A stretch of DNA of 64,000 bases from Mauremys mutica (lineage: Eukaryota > Chordata > Testudines > Geoemydidae): positions 193,782,915 through 193,846,914 of the forward strand of contig NC_059074.1 of the NCBI RefSeq assembly GCF_020497125.1, in the 5' to 3' direction. The position numbers and the translations under genes are program-made. Position 1 is the stretch's first letter. Each line of letters opens with the position of its first letter. This document shows, piece by piece, positions 23,601 through 33,320 of this stretch. The notes below the pieces were generated by a model. That model did not search any database. It saw only the letters and a list, made by a program, of their open reading frames with translations, and was not told the DNA's origin.

Positions 23601-23978
23601 AATAAGTTATCTTTGAAAAGTGAAGATGTATGTCATCACTAACATATTAAAATGTTCAAAGACACGTTAGTTAAATATTTTAAACACTGGTGACTTTAAA
23701 ACGACATTGTATTCTTAGCAGTATATCTGTAATACTGATAAACACATACACTTGTATTTTCAGTTACATGCCTGTATGTCATTACTTTATAGAAAGTTTG
23801 CCTCTTTAGTGAGATGTATGTGATAGGAATTGATAGAATCAAGACATTGACAATATATATATAGGTTTGAGCTAAAGAAGAGGTGGGGAAAAAACTTTTT
23901 CGCAGCGTCTCTGTCAGCCACGTTTCAATATTTTTTCACATTTAAATTCCATTTTTTAATACGTACCCTTTGCGCCAT
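17524..23978 (-). CDS. MEIS1: MEIS1, 5' half of the coding region (exons 1-6, homeodomain exons outside the window)
   Basis: MEIS1 is a nuclear TALE homeobox transcription factor that pairs with PBX and HOX proteins in limb, eye, heart, neural and blood development. Coding parts on the minus strand are 23978-23967, 22317-22091, 20402-20261, 19818-19768, 19017-18967 and 17670-17524. Every junction has GT and AG ends, and the exons join in frame to 210 residues starting [17 protein letters not shown] recognise the protein as MEIS1 rather than MEIS2 from [14 protein letters not shown] in exon 2 and [18 protein letters not shown] in exon 6. From memory, only about two residues differ from human MEIS1 over this span (S to T in GIPTTMYG, A to P in NAMPPSMG). 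The human protein is 390 residues, so about 180 are missing, including the homeodomain. The conserved MEIS/PKNOX N-terminal PBX-binding region (about residues 108-192) is complete. No frameshift or stop was found. Confidence 0.97.
17671..18966 (-). other. MEIS1: MEIS1 intron 5
   Basis: The 1296-bp intron has a GTAATT donor and ATGTAG acceptor. It holds an AT-rich homeodomain-type stretch around 18400-18445 and a MEIS-like site at 18324-18337. No repeats were recognised. Confidence 0.85.
18324..18337 (-). promoter_or_regulatory. Second MEIS-type site, intron 5
   Basis: On the minus strand this reads TAATTGACAGCTGG. It shares the 12-base core ATTGACAGCTGG with the promoter PBX-MEIS site at 24360-24371. 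The PBX half differs by one base from the consensus. Confidence 0.4.
18967..19017 (-). CDS. MEIS1: MEIS1 exon 5, 51-bp micro-exon (residues 145-161)
   Basis: Between acceptor TCTTTGCAG and donor GTAATT the sequence reads [17 protein letters not shown] in phase 0. This is the leucine-rich amphipathic helix of the second half of the MEIS/PKNOX domain, which contacts PBX. It is the second consecutive exon of exactly 51 bp. Confidence 0.96.
19018..20260 (-). other. MEIS1: MEIS1 introns 3 (19819-20260) and 4 (19018-19767)
   Basis: Introns 3 and 4 are 442 and 750 bp and flank the first 51-bp exon. Intron 3 has a C-run at 20230-20242 just inside the exon 3 donor and a TTTC repeat near 20100-20118. 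Intron 4 has a TAG triplet repeat at about 19117-19134. No other elements were seen. Confidence 0.85.
19768..19818 (-). CDS. MEIS1: MEIS1 exon 4, 51-bp micro-exon (residues 128-144)
   Basis: Read between acceptor ATATTTAG and donor GTAAGA, this gives [17 protein letters not shown] in phase 0. It is too short to appear as an open reading frame of its own; the long frame at 19764-19997 is a different reading frame. The residues lie inside the PBX-interaction region and are invariant in MEIS proteins as far as I recall. Being 17 whole codons, it could be skipped in frame, which would break the PBX-binding domain. Confidence 0.96.
20261..20402 (-). CDS. MEIS1: MEIS1 exon 3 (residues 80-127, start of the PBX-binding domain)
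   Basis: The acceptor TTTCTTTCAG precedes A (completing Gly80) and then [20 protein letters not shown]. The exon ends at AAACAG with donor GTCAGC, and is 142 bp long. It covers the run up to and first part of the MEIS/PKNOX homology region ([22 protein letters not shown]), which binds PBX. The exon is nearly identical between MEIS1 and MEIS2. The residue Ile in LALIFEKC favours MEIS1, since MEIS2 has Val there. Confidence 0.97.
20403..22090 (-). other. MEIS1: MEIS1 intron 2
   Basis: The intron is 1688 bp with GTAGGT donor and TTTCAG acceptor. It contains a CA microsatellite at 21776-21800 and short A or T runs near 20690-20770. No transposon was recognised. Confidence 0.85.
22091..22317 (-). 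CDS. MEIS1: MEIS1 exon 2 (residues 5-79 plus two bases of codon 80)
   Basis: The acceptor is CATGCAG before TAC (Tyr5), and the exon ends with TAT GG followed by donor GTAGGT. The 227-bp exon encodes the His- and Pro-rich N terminus, from [12 protein letters not shown] to [13 protein letters not shown]. The repeated HH, HLNHG and HSHQYPH motifs are typical of MEIS1. It ends in phase 2; the first base of exon 3 completes Gly80. An antisense-looking frame at 22124-22420 is a shadow of this exon. Confidence 0.97.
22318..23966 (-). other. MEIS1: MEIS1 intron 1
   Basis: This is an AT-rich intron of 1649 bp with no recognisable repeats or exons. It has GTACGT and CATGCAG ends. Runs such as 23340-23760 are AT-rich and unique, and may hold conserved regulatory sequence. 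Nothing more can be supported from sequence alone. Confidence 0.85.
23967..23978 (-). CDS. MEIS1: MEIS1 exon 1, coding part (residues 1-4, MAQR)
   Basis: The start codon is at 23978-23976 and is followed by codons for Ala, Gln and Arg. The donor GTACGT follows at once (23966-23961). The four-residue coding exon and the leader just upstream (GAAGTTGAAGTAGGAAGG reading towards the ATG) match what I remember of vertebrate MEIS1 and MEIS2, which fixes this start. Intron 1 runs from 23966 down to 22318 (1649 bp). Confidence 0.95.
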
Positions 23979-24090
23979 CGGCCTGGCTTGCTCCCTTCCT
24001 ACTTCAACTTCTAATATATCCTCTTTAAGGCCAGTGTGAAAAGAAACAAACGCAAACTCTCCCCCAAACCCCCCAAAATGCAAAAATCCC

Positions 24091-24171
24091 TTAGAGTCGC
24101 CAGCAATATGAGCAATCGAGGAAAATCTTCAGCTTACTGGATCTCAAAGAAACGATACAATAATTCAGCAT
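24091..24171 (-). promoter_or_regulatory. Upstream ORF 2 in the MEIS1 leader (26 codons)
   Basis: An ATG at 24171-24169 opens a 26-codon frame starting MLNYCIVSLR and ending in TAA at 24093-24091. It closes more than 110 bases before the MEIS1 ATG, so reinitiation is possible. Whether it matters depends on the real transcription start and on whether the frame is conserved. Confidence 0.4.
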
Positions 24172-24321
24172 TAAAAAAAAAGAGAGAGACTCGCGCTCCT
24201 TCTCTTTCTTTCTTTCTCTCTCTCACTCTCCCTCTTTCGTTTCCAAGACAGCAGCGGGGAGAAAGCAAATATCCTTTCCCCAAATCAGTTTTTTTTTTTG
24301 GTTAAAAAAAAAAAGTGCCCC

Positions 24322-24345
24322 TCAAACCCAACTACCAAGTCTCAT
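24322..24345 (-). promoter_or_regulatory. Upstream ORF 1 in the MEIS1 leader (7 codons)
   Basis: An ATG at 24345-24343 in a good context (GCCATGA) opens MRLGSWV and stops with TGA. It lies about 365 bases before the MEIS1 start in genomic distance, with no intron evident between them. If the leader is transcribed from here, this uORF could lower translation of MEIS1. Confidence 0.5.
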
Positions 24346-24363
24346 GGCTTTTTGCCACTCCAG

Positions 24364-24373
24364 CTGTCAATCA
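24364..24373 (-). promoter_or_regulatory. PBX-MEIS/PREP composite binding site
   Basis: On the minus strand the bases read TGATTGACAG. This is the exact decamer bound by PBX with MEIS or PREP (PBX half TGAT, MEIS half TGACAG). It lies next to an E-box-like CAGCTG, about 390 bases upstream of the MEIS1 start codon, in the leader or core promoter. It suggests that MEIS1 is controlled by its own protein complex; this is inference. Confidence 0.7.
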
Positions 24374-24499
24374 AAGGCGAGGTTGTCAAGGTGGTGAATG
24401 AATGATGATGATCCGCTGTGTGTACTTCCAGTGCTCTGGACACCTCCAATGTTAATATTCAAATGCACGGAGGTCTTAGCGCTGGCTGGTTCTTGAATC

Positions 24500-26110
24500 A
24501 GTCCTAATTCCTAATCAGCTCTCGCTCGCGCGCTCCCTGTCCCCCTTTGCAGCGGGAGAGGCTAGAGGAAGAGGGTTAAAAATGTCTGTCTGAGTTTGTC
24601 TTAAAGGAGCCACGATCGATGCCGCCTGCTGCAAGTCTCCCGGTGCGTGTGTAAAGTGTGTGTTGCACAGGCGGAGAGGTGGGTTTGGACCAGAATGCTG
24701 GAACCCGGAAGTAGTGGTGGCCATAACAGGTCGCGTCTTACACAATGCACTGGGCTGCATCAACTCGGCTCCCGGCGCAGGGGTGGGTTGGGTGAGATGC
24801 GAGCGGAGAGGCTCTGCGAGCCGCAGAAGCGTTCAATTAACAACACACACACACACACACACGCGGGGTTACAGTGACTAGAATAGACGGTGCTTCTGGT
24901 GTGCGGCCGGGCTATTAGCTATTTTAAGAGCTCCCTGTAAGTAGAGTTTATTGCTGCCGGCCAAATGACGGGGCAATGCAGGGCTGGGATTTTTGTTTTG
25001 TTTTGTTTTGTTTTGCAGAGGGGCAGGATTTGTTGCTGTCCCCCTTTTCACACCGAATGCTTTGGGTAATTGTTCGCAGCCTTTGCGAAAGATCTGAGAT
25101 GGCTCACATGAGTTATGCGAAGGAGAGAGGAGCAATGGTCACAGATACAACATCCATCCTTCTTCCCAGAGCCCCGCAAGCACCGCTAGTGCTCCAGCGC
25201 TTCTTAGGGTTAGAGCAAAACTAGATGATCCCAGCGCATCTGCTTCTGGACACTGGAAGTGACTGGCAAGATCTAGGGCAGGAAGACAGAACACGGGAGT
25301 GGGGCCTGATCCATTTTCTCTCTCGCTCAGCTAATGTCATACGCAGCAATCCACGCCACTCTGCCGGCTAGTCATGTCCTTTGTCTACTAGCAATGGTTA
25401 CTTCGTATTTACACCCTCGCTATACGGCAGCGCTCTAAAGGATCAGCAACCCCCCCCCCCACCCCCAACCGCAAGGCTTTCATCCTTTTTTTGTATTCAG
25501 AACAAACCGTCTTTTTTCCCAACTAACTCCCAGCAAGGAAAGTAAAATCTATTAGTGCGAAGTTGAGCTTTAGAACGAAAGGACCAAAACCCACTTCGGA
25601 TGAGCCGGGCTCATTTGCTAGAACTTATTCGGTGCCTGTGTAACTATGAGCAGATGTTCCACCCAGACAGTAGTTGATTCAAAAATGCAACATCTTTCAG
25701 AGCAGAGATCCGTGAGAAGGGCTTTTTTCTCCCACCCCCCACCCCCACCCCCTAAGCTCCAAGTCCCTCAGAAAACTCCCCCTGCGGTAGGTTGCAAAAT
25801 GAGCTCACCCAAATCTCAGTAGGCAGCCGTGGAGGAGCCGCAGTCCAATCAGGAGCTTGTCTTCGAAAGCCAGCCGTGCATTGGTGGAGGGGAAAATCAA
25901 TTATCAAATAATCGATCAGCAGGGAGCTTCGATCTGCGGGGAATGCCAAAAAAACTCTCCCTCGGAACAGAGAGGCGAAGTTCTCCAAAGCAGAAAGATT
26001 GCTCACTTGTTCTGCTTAGCCATAGTGCAAGCTGCTGCCTAGAGGCAGACGTAAACAGACCCTCCAAGGGGAATAAAAACACCCTTCTCTCTCTATATAG
26101 GGGGGAGGGC
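24500..26110. promoter_or_regulatory. MEIS1 promoter region, moderately GC-rich, possibly bidirectional
   Basis: The region holds a CpG-containing segment at about 24500-24830 (GCTCGCGCGCTCC) with an AC repeat at 24843-24862. Opposed CCAAT boxes lie at 25845-25849 (CCAATCAG on plus) and 25880-25884 (ATTGG on plus). An AT-rich homeobox-type cluster lies at 25895-25920, and a G-rich tract on the minus strand at 25731-25752. On the plus strand a TATATAG (26094-26100) follows GAATAAAAAC, which could serve a divergent transcript. No coding sequence is seen here. Confidence 0.6.
25731..25752 (-). promoter_or_regulatory. Potential G-quadruplex upstream of MEIS1
   Basis: On the minus strand there are four runs of three to six G separated by single T bases. 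This meets the usual G3+N1-7 pattern with the shortest possible loops. It lies about 1.75 kb upstream of the MEIS1 start codon, within the likely promoter region. Confidence 0.55.
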
Positions 26111-29100
26111 AAAGAAAAGTATTTTTAAAAACTTTTAAGTCTAAAAAAGTTAAGGCACCACATACTTATGTCGACACGATGTTACGGAGCTTGATATGTG
26201 AACTCAGCAGGCTGACAGATTATACTGACACAGCAAAGCGTTCGGTGCCAGCGTTTACTGTTTACAATACACAAGTTTGTGAACCCGAGGCATCTTCAGT
26301 AGTGTTCCCCCCCGTGCCGTGGTCCATACACGCCATGTAATGATCGTACCTTTGATTGTTTTGGATAAGGAAGATCACTTTCTCCTGTGGCATTTACAGC
26401 TGCAACTTTTGACGTGACAGCAAAACCTGAAATAGTAAGAACGATCACTGAGAAGTGGTCCCCTAATTAGTGTTTACCATGAAATATTCTGATTTCTTCC
26501 AATTTCTCGATTTTTTAAACAAGAACTCTACGCTTATGATTTATTATCGTGGACATTTTATGTTTGCTTTTGGGATGCTCAGGCAGTAAGTCTTAAGCAG
26601 AGATAAATCACACACGATTTCTGCCAGGCCAAAGTCTGAAATGTAATGTTCGCAGACAGAATTCCCAGCATCTACATAATCCCTGCCTGCGACCTAAATC
26701 TTCTCTTCAAGTATATTTTAGGGGGCAAAATAGATTTAAACTAACTTTTTAGAAAACTCACGACTTTTCTGAAGCTGTAAATGCAGCGACGACGCAAAAT
26801 AAAACAGTATTTTTATAAGGCTTGCCATTGAGAGAGCTCTAGTATTCCCTAAACCGCCTCTTTTCTCTGCTGGAGAGTGCAGTTGTTTCACATTCTACCT
26901 GTGTGATTATTCAAATGATCCGCCGGCTAGGTGTTTCAAATCTGTCTCCGAAAGGAAAGATCTGTCGTCGATCAGATCAGTTCAGTGCAGTGGGGGAAAA
27001 GTGCCAAATCAAACAATAAAATATTCACACATAAGGCTCAGCGATCCCTAAATGAGCTGCACCCACGGGGCGGGTTATCCGAGTAAAATCCACAAAATAG
27101 AAATTACTGTGAAATGCACTGGGGTAAAGCTGCTTTTTAACAGCTTTGAGGGGCTCAAGGAGGAGACAGATCAGAACAATTTGAAGCGTGTAGATACTCT
27201 TTAGTCCATCTCTTGCCGCGACATTTCAAACCTCAAGAAAACCAGTTTCGATTTCCCCCTCTTTGCTGTGGGACAAACCTTCTATGCCAGCGATGAATAT
27301 AAAGACTTTTCAGGTAAGACTGTTTTAATACCCTAAGCCTTCCTCTTCTCAGTATTGGGAAGTATTTGTTGTGCTCTTAACAGGCTTGTGTCTGATTTCT
27401 ATCTTTATTTAACTCATAGACTGAAATCAGAAGCGAATCCCTGTTTTACAGGTTCATTCCCAAGGAGGATGCAGTTTAAATTCCAGAAATGCAATCCCTC
27501 TTAAAAATAAAAAAAAGCTTTAAATCTTAAATCTAGCGTCACTACCAGGCCTTTATGAGAATAATTCAGAACAATCGGGGCTAGAACACTTTTACAATGT
27601 AATTACAGTAGTACAAATTGTTTGCCCAAACCTCATTCTGGATAAGGATTTTACAATTAGCAAACAGTTATTACTGTTGGGGCTTGCTGCGAGAAATTGC
27701 ACTGAGGACGTCTCGAGTTGCAATCTACTGGCCATAAAAAGACTAACCAGGCTGCAATTAATCATCTATTAAAAGGGGAAAGTAAACGGACAGTTCCACA
27801 CTATCTCAGTAAACTACCAACGACATTTATGTGTTCTGGGACGACAGAGACGCACACATTCGCAACTACTGCCTTTTTAGGAAATGTAGCTATTTTTTGC
27901 CAAAATTAGGGCTCTGATTGCTATTTATTGCAGGAACCCATTTACACTTGCCATTGTCCTATGAAAAAGAAACCGGGGGCTTCCCTGGAATTTTACAGCG
28001 AAATGTGCAATTAGACAGAAAATAGGCAGAATTGCGTGCTGGATGTCGTTCTGATGTTCGCTTTTTCCTGATAACTGTGTTTAACAGATTTAGCATTTAA
28101 GATGACGTGTTTTGCTTTGTATGCACTACTTCTGTGATGCTACACCGATAATCATTGCGCTTATTCTTCACCTCAGAAGTTTGCAATTTGAACTTGTATA
28201 AGCGAAGGCCTTTCACAGGAGTTAGAAGGAGAGGTCTCAAAGTTCAGATGATGATTCACAGCAAAATGATGAAGAAAGTCCTCCATTAAGTGGAATTTGT
28301 ATATATTTGCTTATCATATAATAAATAAGACTTTAAATCAGTCTGGATTTCCTAGCTTAAGGACATAATTAATCTTACCTAGTAACATTAAAATGTGTAC
28401 TAGTTTTCTGATGGCTTTTTATAGTTTGATGGGAAGGGGCTTGCAGTTGGAAAAAATCAGCAACAATATATACTCCTTCCGCATTAATATTTACATTTAA
28501 AATTTAAAATAAGGACAAAATCCCCGAAGAAAACAGATTTTAAATGCAGTAGAGAGATAATAAAGGAATGTGGCAGATAAGAGTTTCAAGTGATATGAGT
28601 AAAGATACCCAAAAGTCAAAGCCTAATGAATGGCTGTGAGAAAGGTGAAGAACTATTTAAAGATCTATTAAAGGGCAAAATCTGAAAAGGTGATAATAAA
28701 AGGAGGTTAACTGGAGGGGATTAAGTGAAGATGTGAATCAAGTGTCCACATGCAAGTAAAACTATGGGGCATGGAGCTAGAGGTTTGTTTACTGGATTCT
28801 GCTTCAGAAAACAAAGAACGCCTGGTCCAGTTCAGGAGTCAACCAGAGGTCAGCTTGTGCTATCCAACAGTCACAGACAAAATAGTTAAGTCACTGTATT
28901 CAGTAAACAGTCTGAATGAATAATGTTAGATATGCACTTTGCAAAGGAAAGAACTGATTTCATTAGACTTTTCTATTTCAAATCTTTAGAATAGCAGGGA
29001 ACTTGAGGGGAGGAGTAAAATGAAGGAGGGGAGCACTGCACTGTTTAACATAATTACCAGTTCTGACATTTTCAGAAATTATAGAGGTCTTTTATTAATT

Positions 29101-31900
29101 AAATGGAGGGCTTAATAAAATATTCATAATAAAATTTACGGTTGACTTAAAACTTTCTAAACACTGCTATAAATTTTTAATAAATTAACTGAGAAATGAG
29201 TTACTAGCCTTGGCTTTTGTCACTTAAACTTCTGCATAAGTAGTGAATGCGGAGTGAAAGCAACCTGGGAACCTTTCAGAAACAAAAATGTGTAAAATTA
29301 CAAAGGGTTTTAGATTTCAGAAAAATCGCGCTTAGATCTAGATGTAAGCATTCCTTATTTATAAAACTCCTCTGCAGTGAGGGAGTCCAAAGAGCTTTAG
29401 GAATAAGTCTGATCTGGTTTAGCCTCTGTTATACCGTATGTTAATATTTTAACATTCACATTGCAATGAAACATGATAGAATGAAAGACTGAAGTGACAA
29501 AATTTGCATTTGTGAAAAGCAAAAAGATCCACTTCACAATATTATATTTGCCCAGGAGCAAACAATAGTTAATGTTAAGTAGCTACAAATCAATCTGGTG
29601 TATTTTCAATGACAATCTGTAACAAGTCCACAATTATGTTTTGGATGCTCAGTTATTTCTTACTTGAGTTATTAGTAGTAGTATTTTGTTCAGCTGCCTA
29701 ACTTTTTTTTTACTATAACTCTATTTCAAAGACTCGTCGCTTTGTCATTTATGTTGCTATATTATTCGCTTAATAAAAACTCGCTAGGTAAAAAAAAACT
29801 CTGGTTGCTTAATTAAAAATAATCTGGTCGATTGTTTTGCATTTGAAGACTTGAGCTTTTGTGCCGTCTACTGGACAATGAAAAAACTACAACCATAATT
29901 TACTTAAACTTTCTTTTGGATAAAAGTACATTTTCGGAGAGGATGGCAAGACTATTTGGAGGGGCGTGGCGTCAAAATTGAAGATGAGGGAAAGAAAAGT
30001 GGCCCTGAATGCGAGATCTATAGATTAAGTTACATTTTTCTATATAAAAAACTTTTATACTCCAGTTTTACCGGCTCAAGATTTTAGCGTTTCATGAACT
30101 ACACTCAATTAATTGCGTTAAGGGTGACCTCAGAAAGACGGTTTGAGTTTATATGTGTGAGACGGTCTTAAACATTTAGATAAATGTGAGTGATAGAAAA
30201 AATGAGGATAAATATTGGCAAATGGTTAATGCTTCAGTCTTAGAATGATTATGAATTAAAGTGCTGTAGCTTATCCAAATGTAAAAGAAATTCTTTCACT
30301 TCTAAGCAACACCGAGCTCCACAGACTAGTACCAAAGGAGAGCAAATTACATTTAAAAATAATTAAAATTGTTTGTGGGGGGAGGGGGATATGGGCATTT
30401 AGGTGAGTAGTGCATTATTTCCTATATGATTGCAAGGGATAAAAACCATGCACGTTACTGCTTTCATTTCGTGATCATCTGCCTGTAAAAGTGCTGCGGG
30501 AGCTCCCTGTCGGATGCCCTGAGATACATGCAGCAGAAGTTGGATAATTTCCTCTTAAACTTTCAGTATACACTTTTGGTTCTCTGTTCTTTAGCTTATA
30601 TAGGAAGCTGTTTTAAAAAGTCAAGCAAATGAGAAGTTGCAAAAGCTACACTGACTTTTGCAGATAGATTTGGAAATGATTAGTACAAAGATTTACTGGA
30701 ATTAAAATCCTTATTGCATTTAATAAAACAGCAGTGTACATTTAGATAAAAAATCTGAGTCAAAGTGAGTTTTAGACCATTATGAACAAAAATCTGGTTA
30801 AATAAGTTATTTTTATATATGCATGTATGCGCGTGTTTGTATATACACACATACACACACACAGAGACCTTAAAATATGCTAAACAGAGCTATAAGGAAC
30901 CCTTTAACCGCTTGGATTAAGACCAAGAACTATAGGTATCTTGCTTTGCAGTCACTTGTAGAAGTGGGAAAGAGTTTGAAATTCGCCTAAAGAATTCGCC
31001 TATAATCGTTTCCCACTTCCATTGTGAAAAGTTGTTATTCTGAATTCGTCTGCTTATATAGTGCTGTCATTCAAAGACAAGCTTTTCATACAGATTTGAA
31101 CTTTATTAGCGATGCAAGATATTTTTTTTCACACTAGACAAAATAGAAATGCAATTAACCTGTGCTTATATTGAACGCTTAACACAGTATGTCAACCCTG
31201 GTACATCAATATGAAAGTATTGGTGAACTAGTACAAGCCTCATTCAGATTATCCATTAACACAATTTTAAAGTTACCAGCAACGGGAAATTGGTATTTCA
31301 TAACCTTAGTTGTACTATAGTAAAATCAGTGTATTTTGTTAGAACCTTAAATGCTATGTTTGCTTAGAGACAAATTCAACATATAATTTCTTTCATATTA
31401 ACTCATGGTATCCAGCTTGTCTAGCGAATACAGTACAGAAATATTTCAGATTACCTATAATACTGATGATACAGTACAATTAAATAATTAAAACAGAAAT
31501 TGCGAGCAGTTAAACTTTAAGAAGAAATATGTAATGTAGGTTTCTTTGGACGTTGCATGTTTAGTTTTCATTAGTGAATGGGGATTTTGCAAATAATACA
31601 TATAGGTAAACAAGCATAAATAGCTACAAAATCCTTGTTAAGATTTTCAGCTATGTATTGTACGAATCAGGCAATGTTTTATGAATACTTGGTCCTGTTT
31701 AAAAAAAAACAACAACCAACCAACAACAACCCCAAACTGCTCCAAACAACTAGTTTTACCTGCGGGGACCTAGAAGAATGATTATCTCCGAGATCACTTT
31801 CTACAGGGATTGGTTTGGATAAATGCTACCTTAAGGGGTTTACAACGTACCAAGTAAGCACATACAGACGCTAGCTATTGTGCATATCTAAAACGAATGA
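26111..31900. other. MEIS1 upstream flank: unique AT-rich, nearly repeat-free
   Basis: Over 5.7 kb there is almost no recognisable transposon and only short CA-type runs (about 30845-30863). The scarcity of repeats next to a developmental regulator suggests constrained regulatory DNA. Candidate elements include 27880-28140 and 29640-30130, the latter with a GGGGCGTGGC box at about 29960. No coding frame is supported. Confidence 0.5.
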
Positions 31901-32170
31901 CTCCGGACCTGGGCCAACATTACAGAGCAGCCCGAACTTCAGGCAGGATGGCTTTCCTGGTGCCCAATTCAGAGGCAAAGCTCCCCCCCGCCCCAGCCTC
32001 ACTCCTGCTAGGTTTCGCTACGACACTGCACCGTTTGATGCCTGGCTAAACGCAGGCAAACCCTGCTGCCCCAAGGAGCAGCCTTCCCGCTCCTCCCCAG
32101 GCTGTTTGTTTTTAAACCATCCTCTTCGCGTTCGAGCTCCACGGTTTGTCTCTCTCCAGCAGGGTGAATC

Positions 32171-32203
<33 letters not shown>

Positions 32204-33320
32204 TTTCAGGCTCCCCTCTCCCTAGTGCAAAGGCCTGACCCCGCTGAGCAGGCTAACGGGGCCCGCGGGCTCCTGCCTTCCACGAGCGATGTGCGTGAGC
32301 GTGCGTGTGTGTTACACAGACCCTCGCTTTCCATAGCACACCCCAGCTCGGGGCCTCTGTGACTGGGGGGGCGGGGGGAGATGAGTGAGAACTGTCGCTG
32401 CTGGGTGGATACTGCCCCCCCCAGCTCTGATGAAGCGCTACCCCGGACAGCTTTACTGCACACGTTGCGCTGTGATCTCTTGCAAGCGGCACCCGGAGTC
32501 ACTCCCGTCTCCAAAGGAGGAGAACTTCCATCCTTACTCCGGATTGCTCCAGAGCCCGAGGCTGGCGGTGGGGCCGGCGGGACACCACGGGGCGGGCGAT
32601 GTCTTTCTACGCCCGCTCACTAGCTGGGCTTTGTTCCCGTTAACCCCACAAGCCAACGGAGACGCTCCGGGCATCGTCCGCCCGGAGCGAAACGGCCCCC
32701 GCTTTGCGCTCGCTCCTCCCGCCCCGTGTGTCCGAACGGCGCCTAGAATTCGGAGCGAGGCACGCGTGGGCCCCTGGCTCGCCTCTCCCCCTATGGTCCC
32801 GTTCACACCCCCCCCCCCAGGGCAACGAGCCCGCCCCCAGCCTCAGCAAGACCCGCGCCGCACCGAGAGGCCATTTGTCCCCGCCGCTGCTATTTCAGGT
32901 GCGCTCCCGGGCTTAGGGCCGCGTGAGAAAGGTGCGGATTCATGCGAGTCCCTCTGGCAGCAGGTACCCGCTGCCCGGGTTGTCTGCAGCCCCGAGGCGG
33001 ACAGTGAAGGCGAGTCGTTCGGCGGCTCCGGGGCTGAGGCGAGTGTCACGTGGAGCCGGGGCTGGCGTGCCGGGGCCGAGGCTCACACCTCGGCGGGAGG
33101 CTGTTAATTGACCGGCACCTGAAGAGCCGAGCCGGGGGAGAGAAAAAGGACATGTGTCCGCGTGTGGAAAGAGGAGACGGGCTACGAAAGGAGCGGGGCT
33201 CCAGGCAGCCGTGTCAGGGGTCTGGGCCAGCAGCCTCCGCCACCTCCTCGAAGAAGGAGTTAACAAATGTCTCCCCTGCCCGCCCCCCGCCTTGACGAGA
33301 AGGCGCAATTTCATTCCAGT
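31900..33320. promoter_or_regulatory. CpG island about 8-9 kb upstream of the MEIS1 start
   Basis: CpG and GC content rise sharply between about 31960 and 33310. There is a GT microsatellite at 32173-32202, a CACGTG E-box at about 33045-33050 and GC boxes. The plus frame 32385-33107 (240 codons) is open but has no recognisable domain and is best explained by GC content. This could be the promoter of a non-coding RNA divergent from MEIS1, or a distal control element. Confidence 0.6.
32173..32202 (+). repeat. GT microsatellite in the upstream CpG island
   Basis: Fifteen GT units without interruption. Confidence 0.95.

Larger units (their letters stand above)
23979..24640 (-). other. MEIS1: MEIS1 5' untranslated leader (upstream limit approximate)
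   Basis: The stretch directly upstream of the MEIS1 start codon is the leader on the minus strand. It is CT-rich near 24190-24240 and A-rich around 24170 and 24300. It contains two short upstream ORFs and a PBX-MEIS site. I cannot fix the transcription start: there is no clear TATA box, and the moderately CpG-rich sequence at about 24500-24830 fits a dispersed CpG-type promoter. The upper limit given is a guess; transcripts could start as far up as about 24900. Confidence 0.6.

Noticed and set aside
32385..33107. 240-codon plus-strand frame in the upstream CpG island
   Set aside because: There is no recognisable domain, competing open frames lie on both strands, and the base composition explains it.
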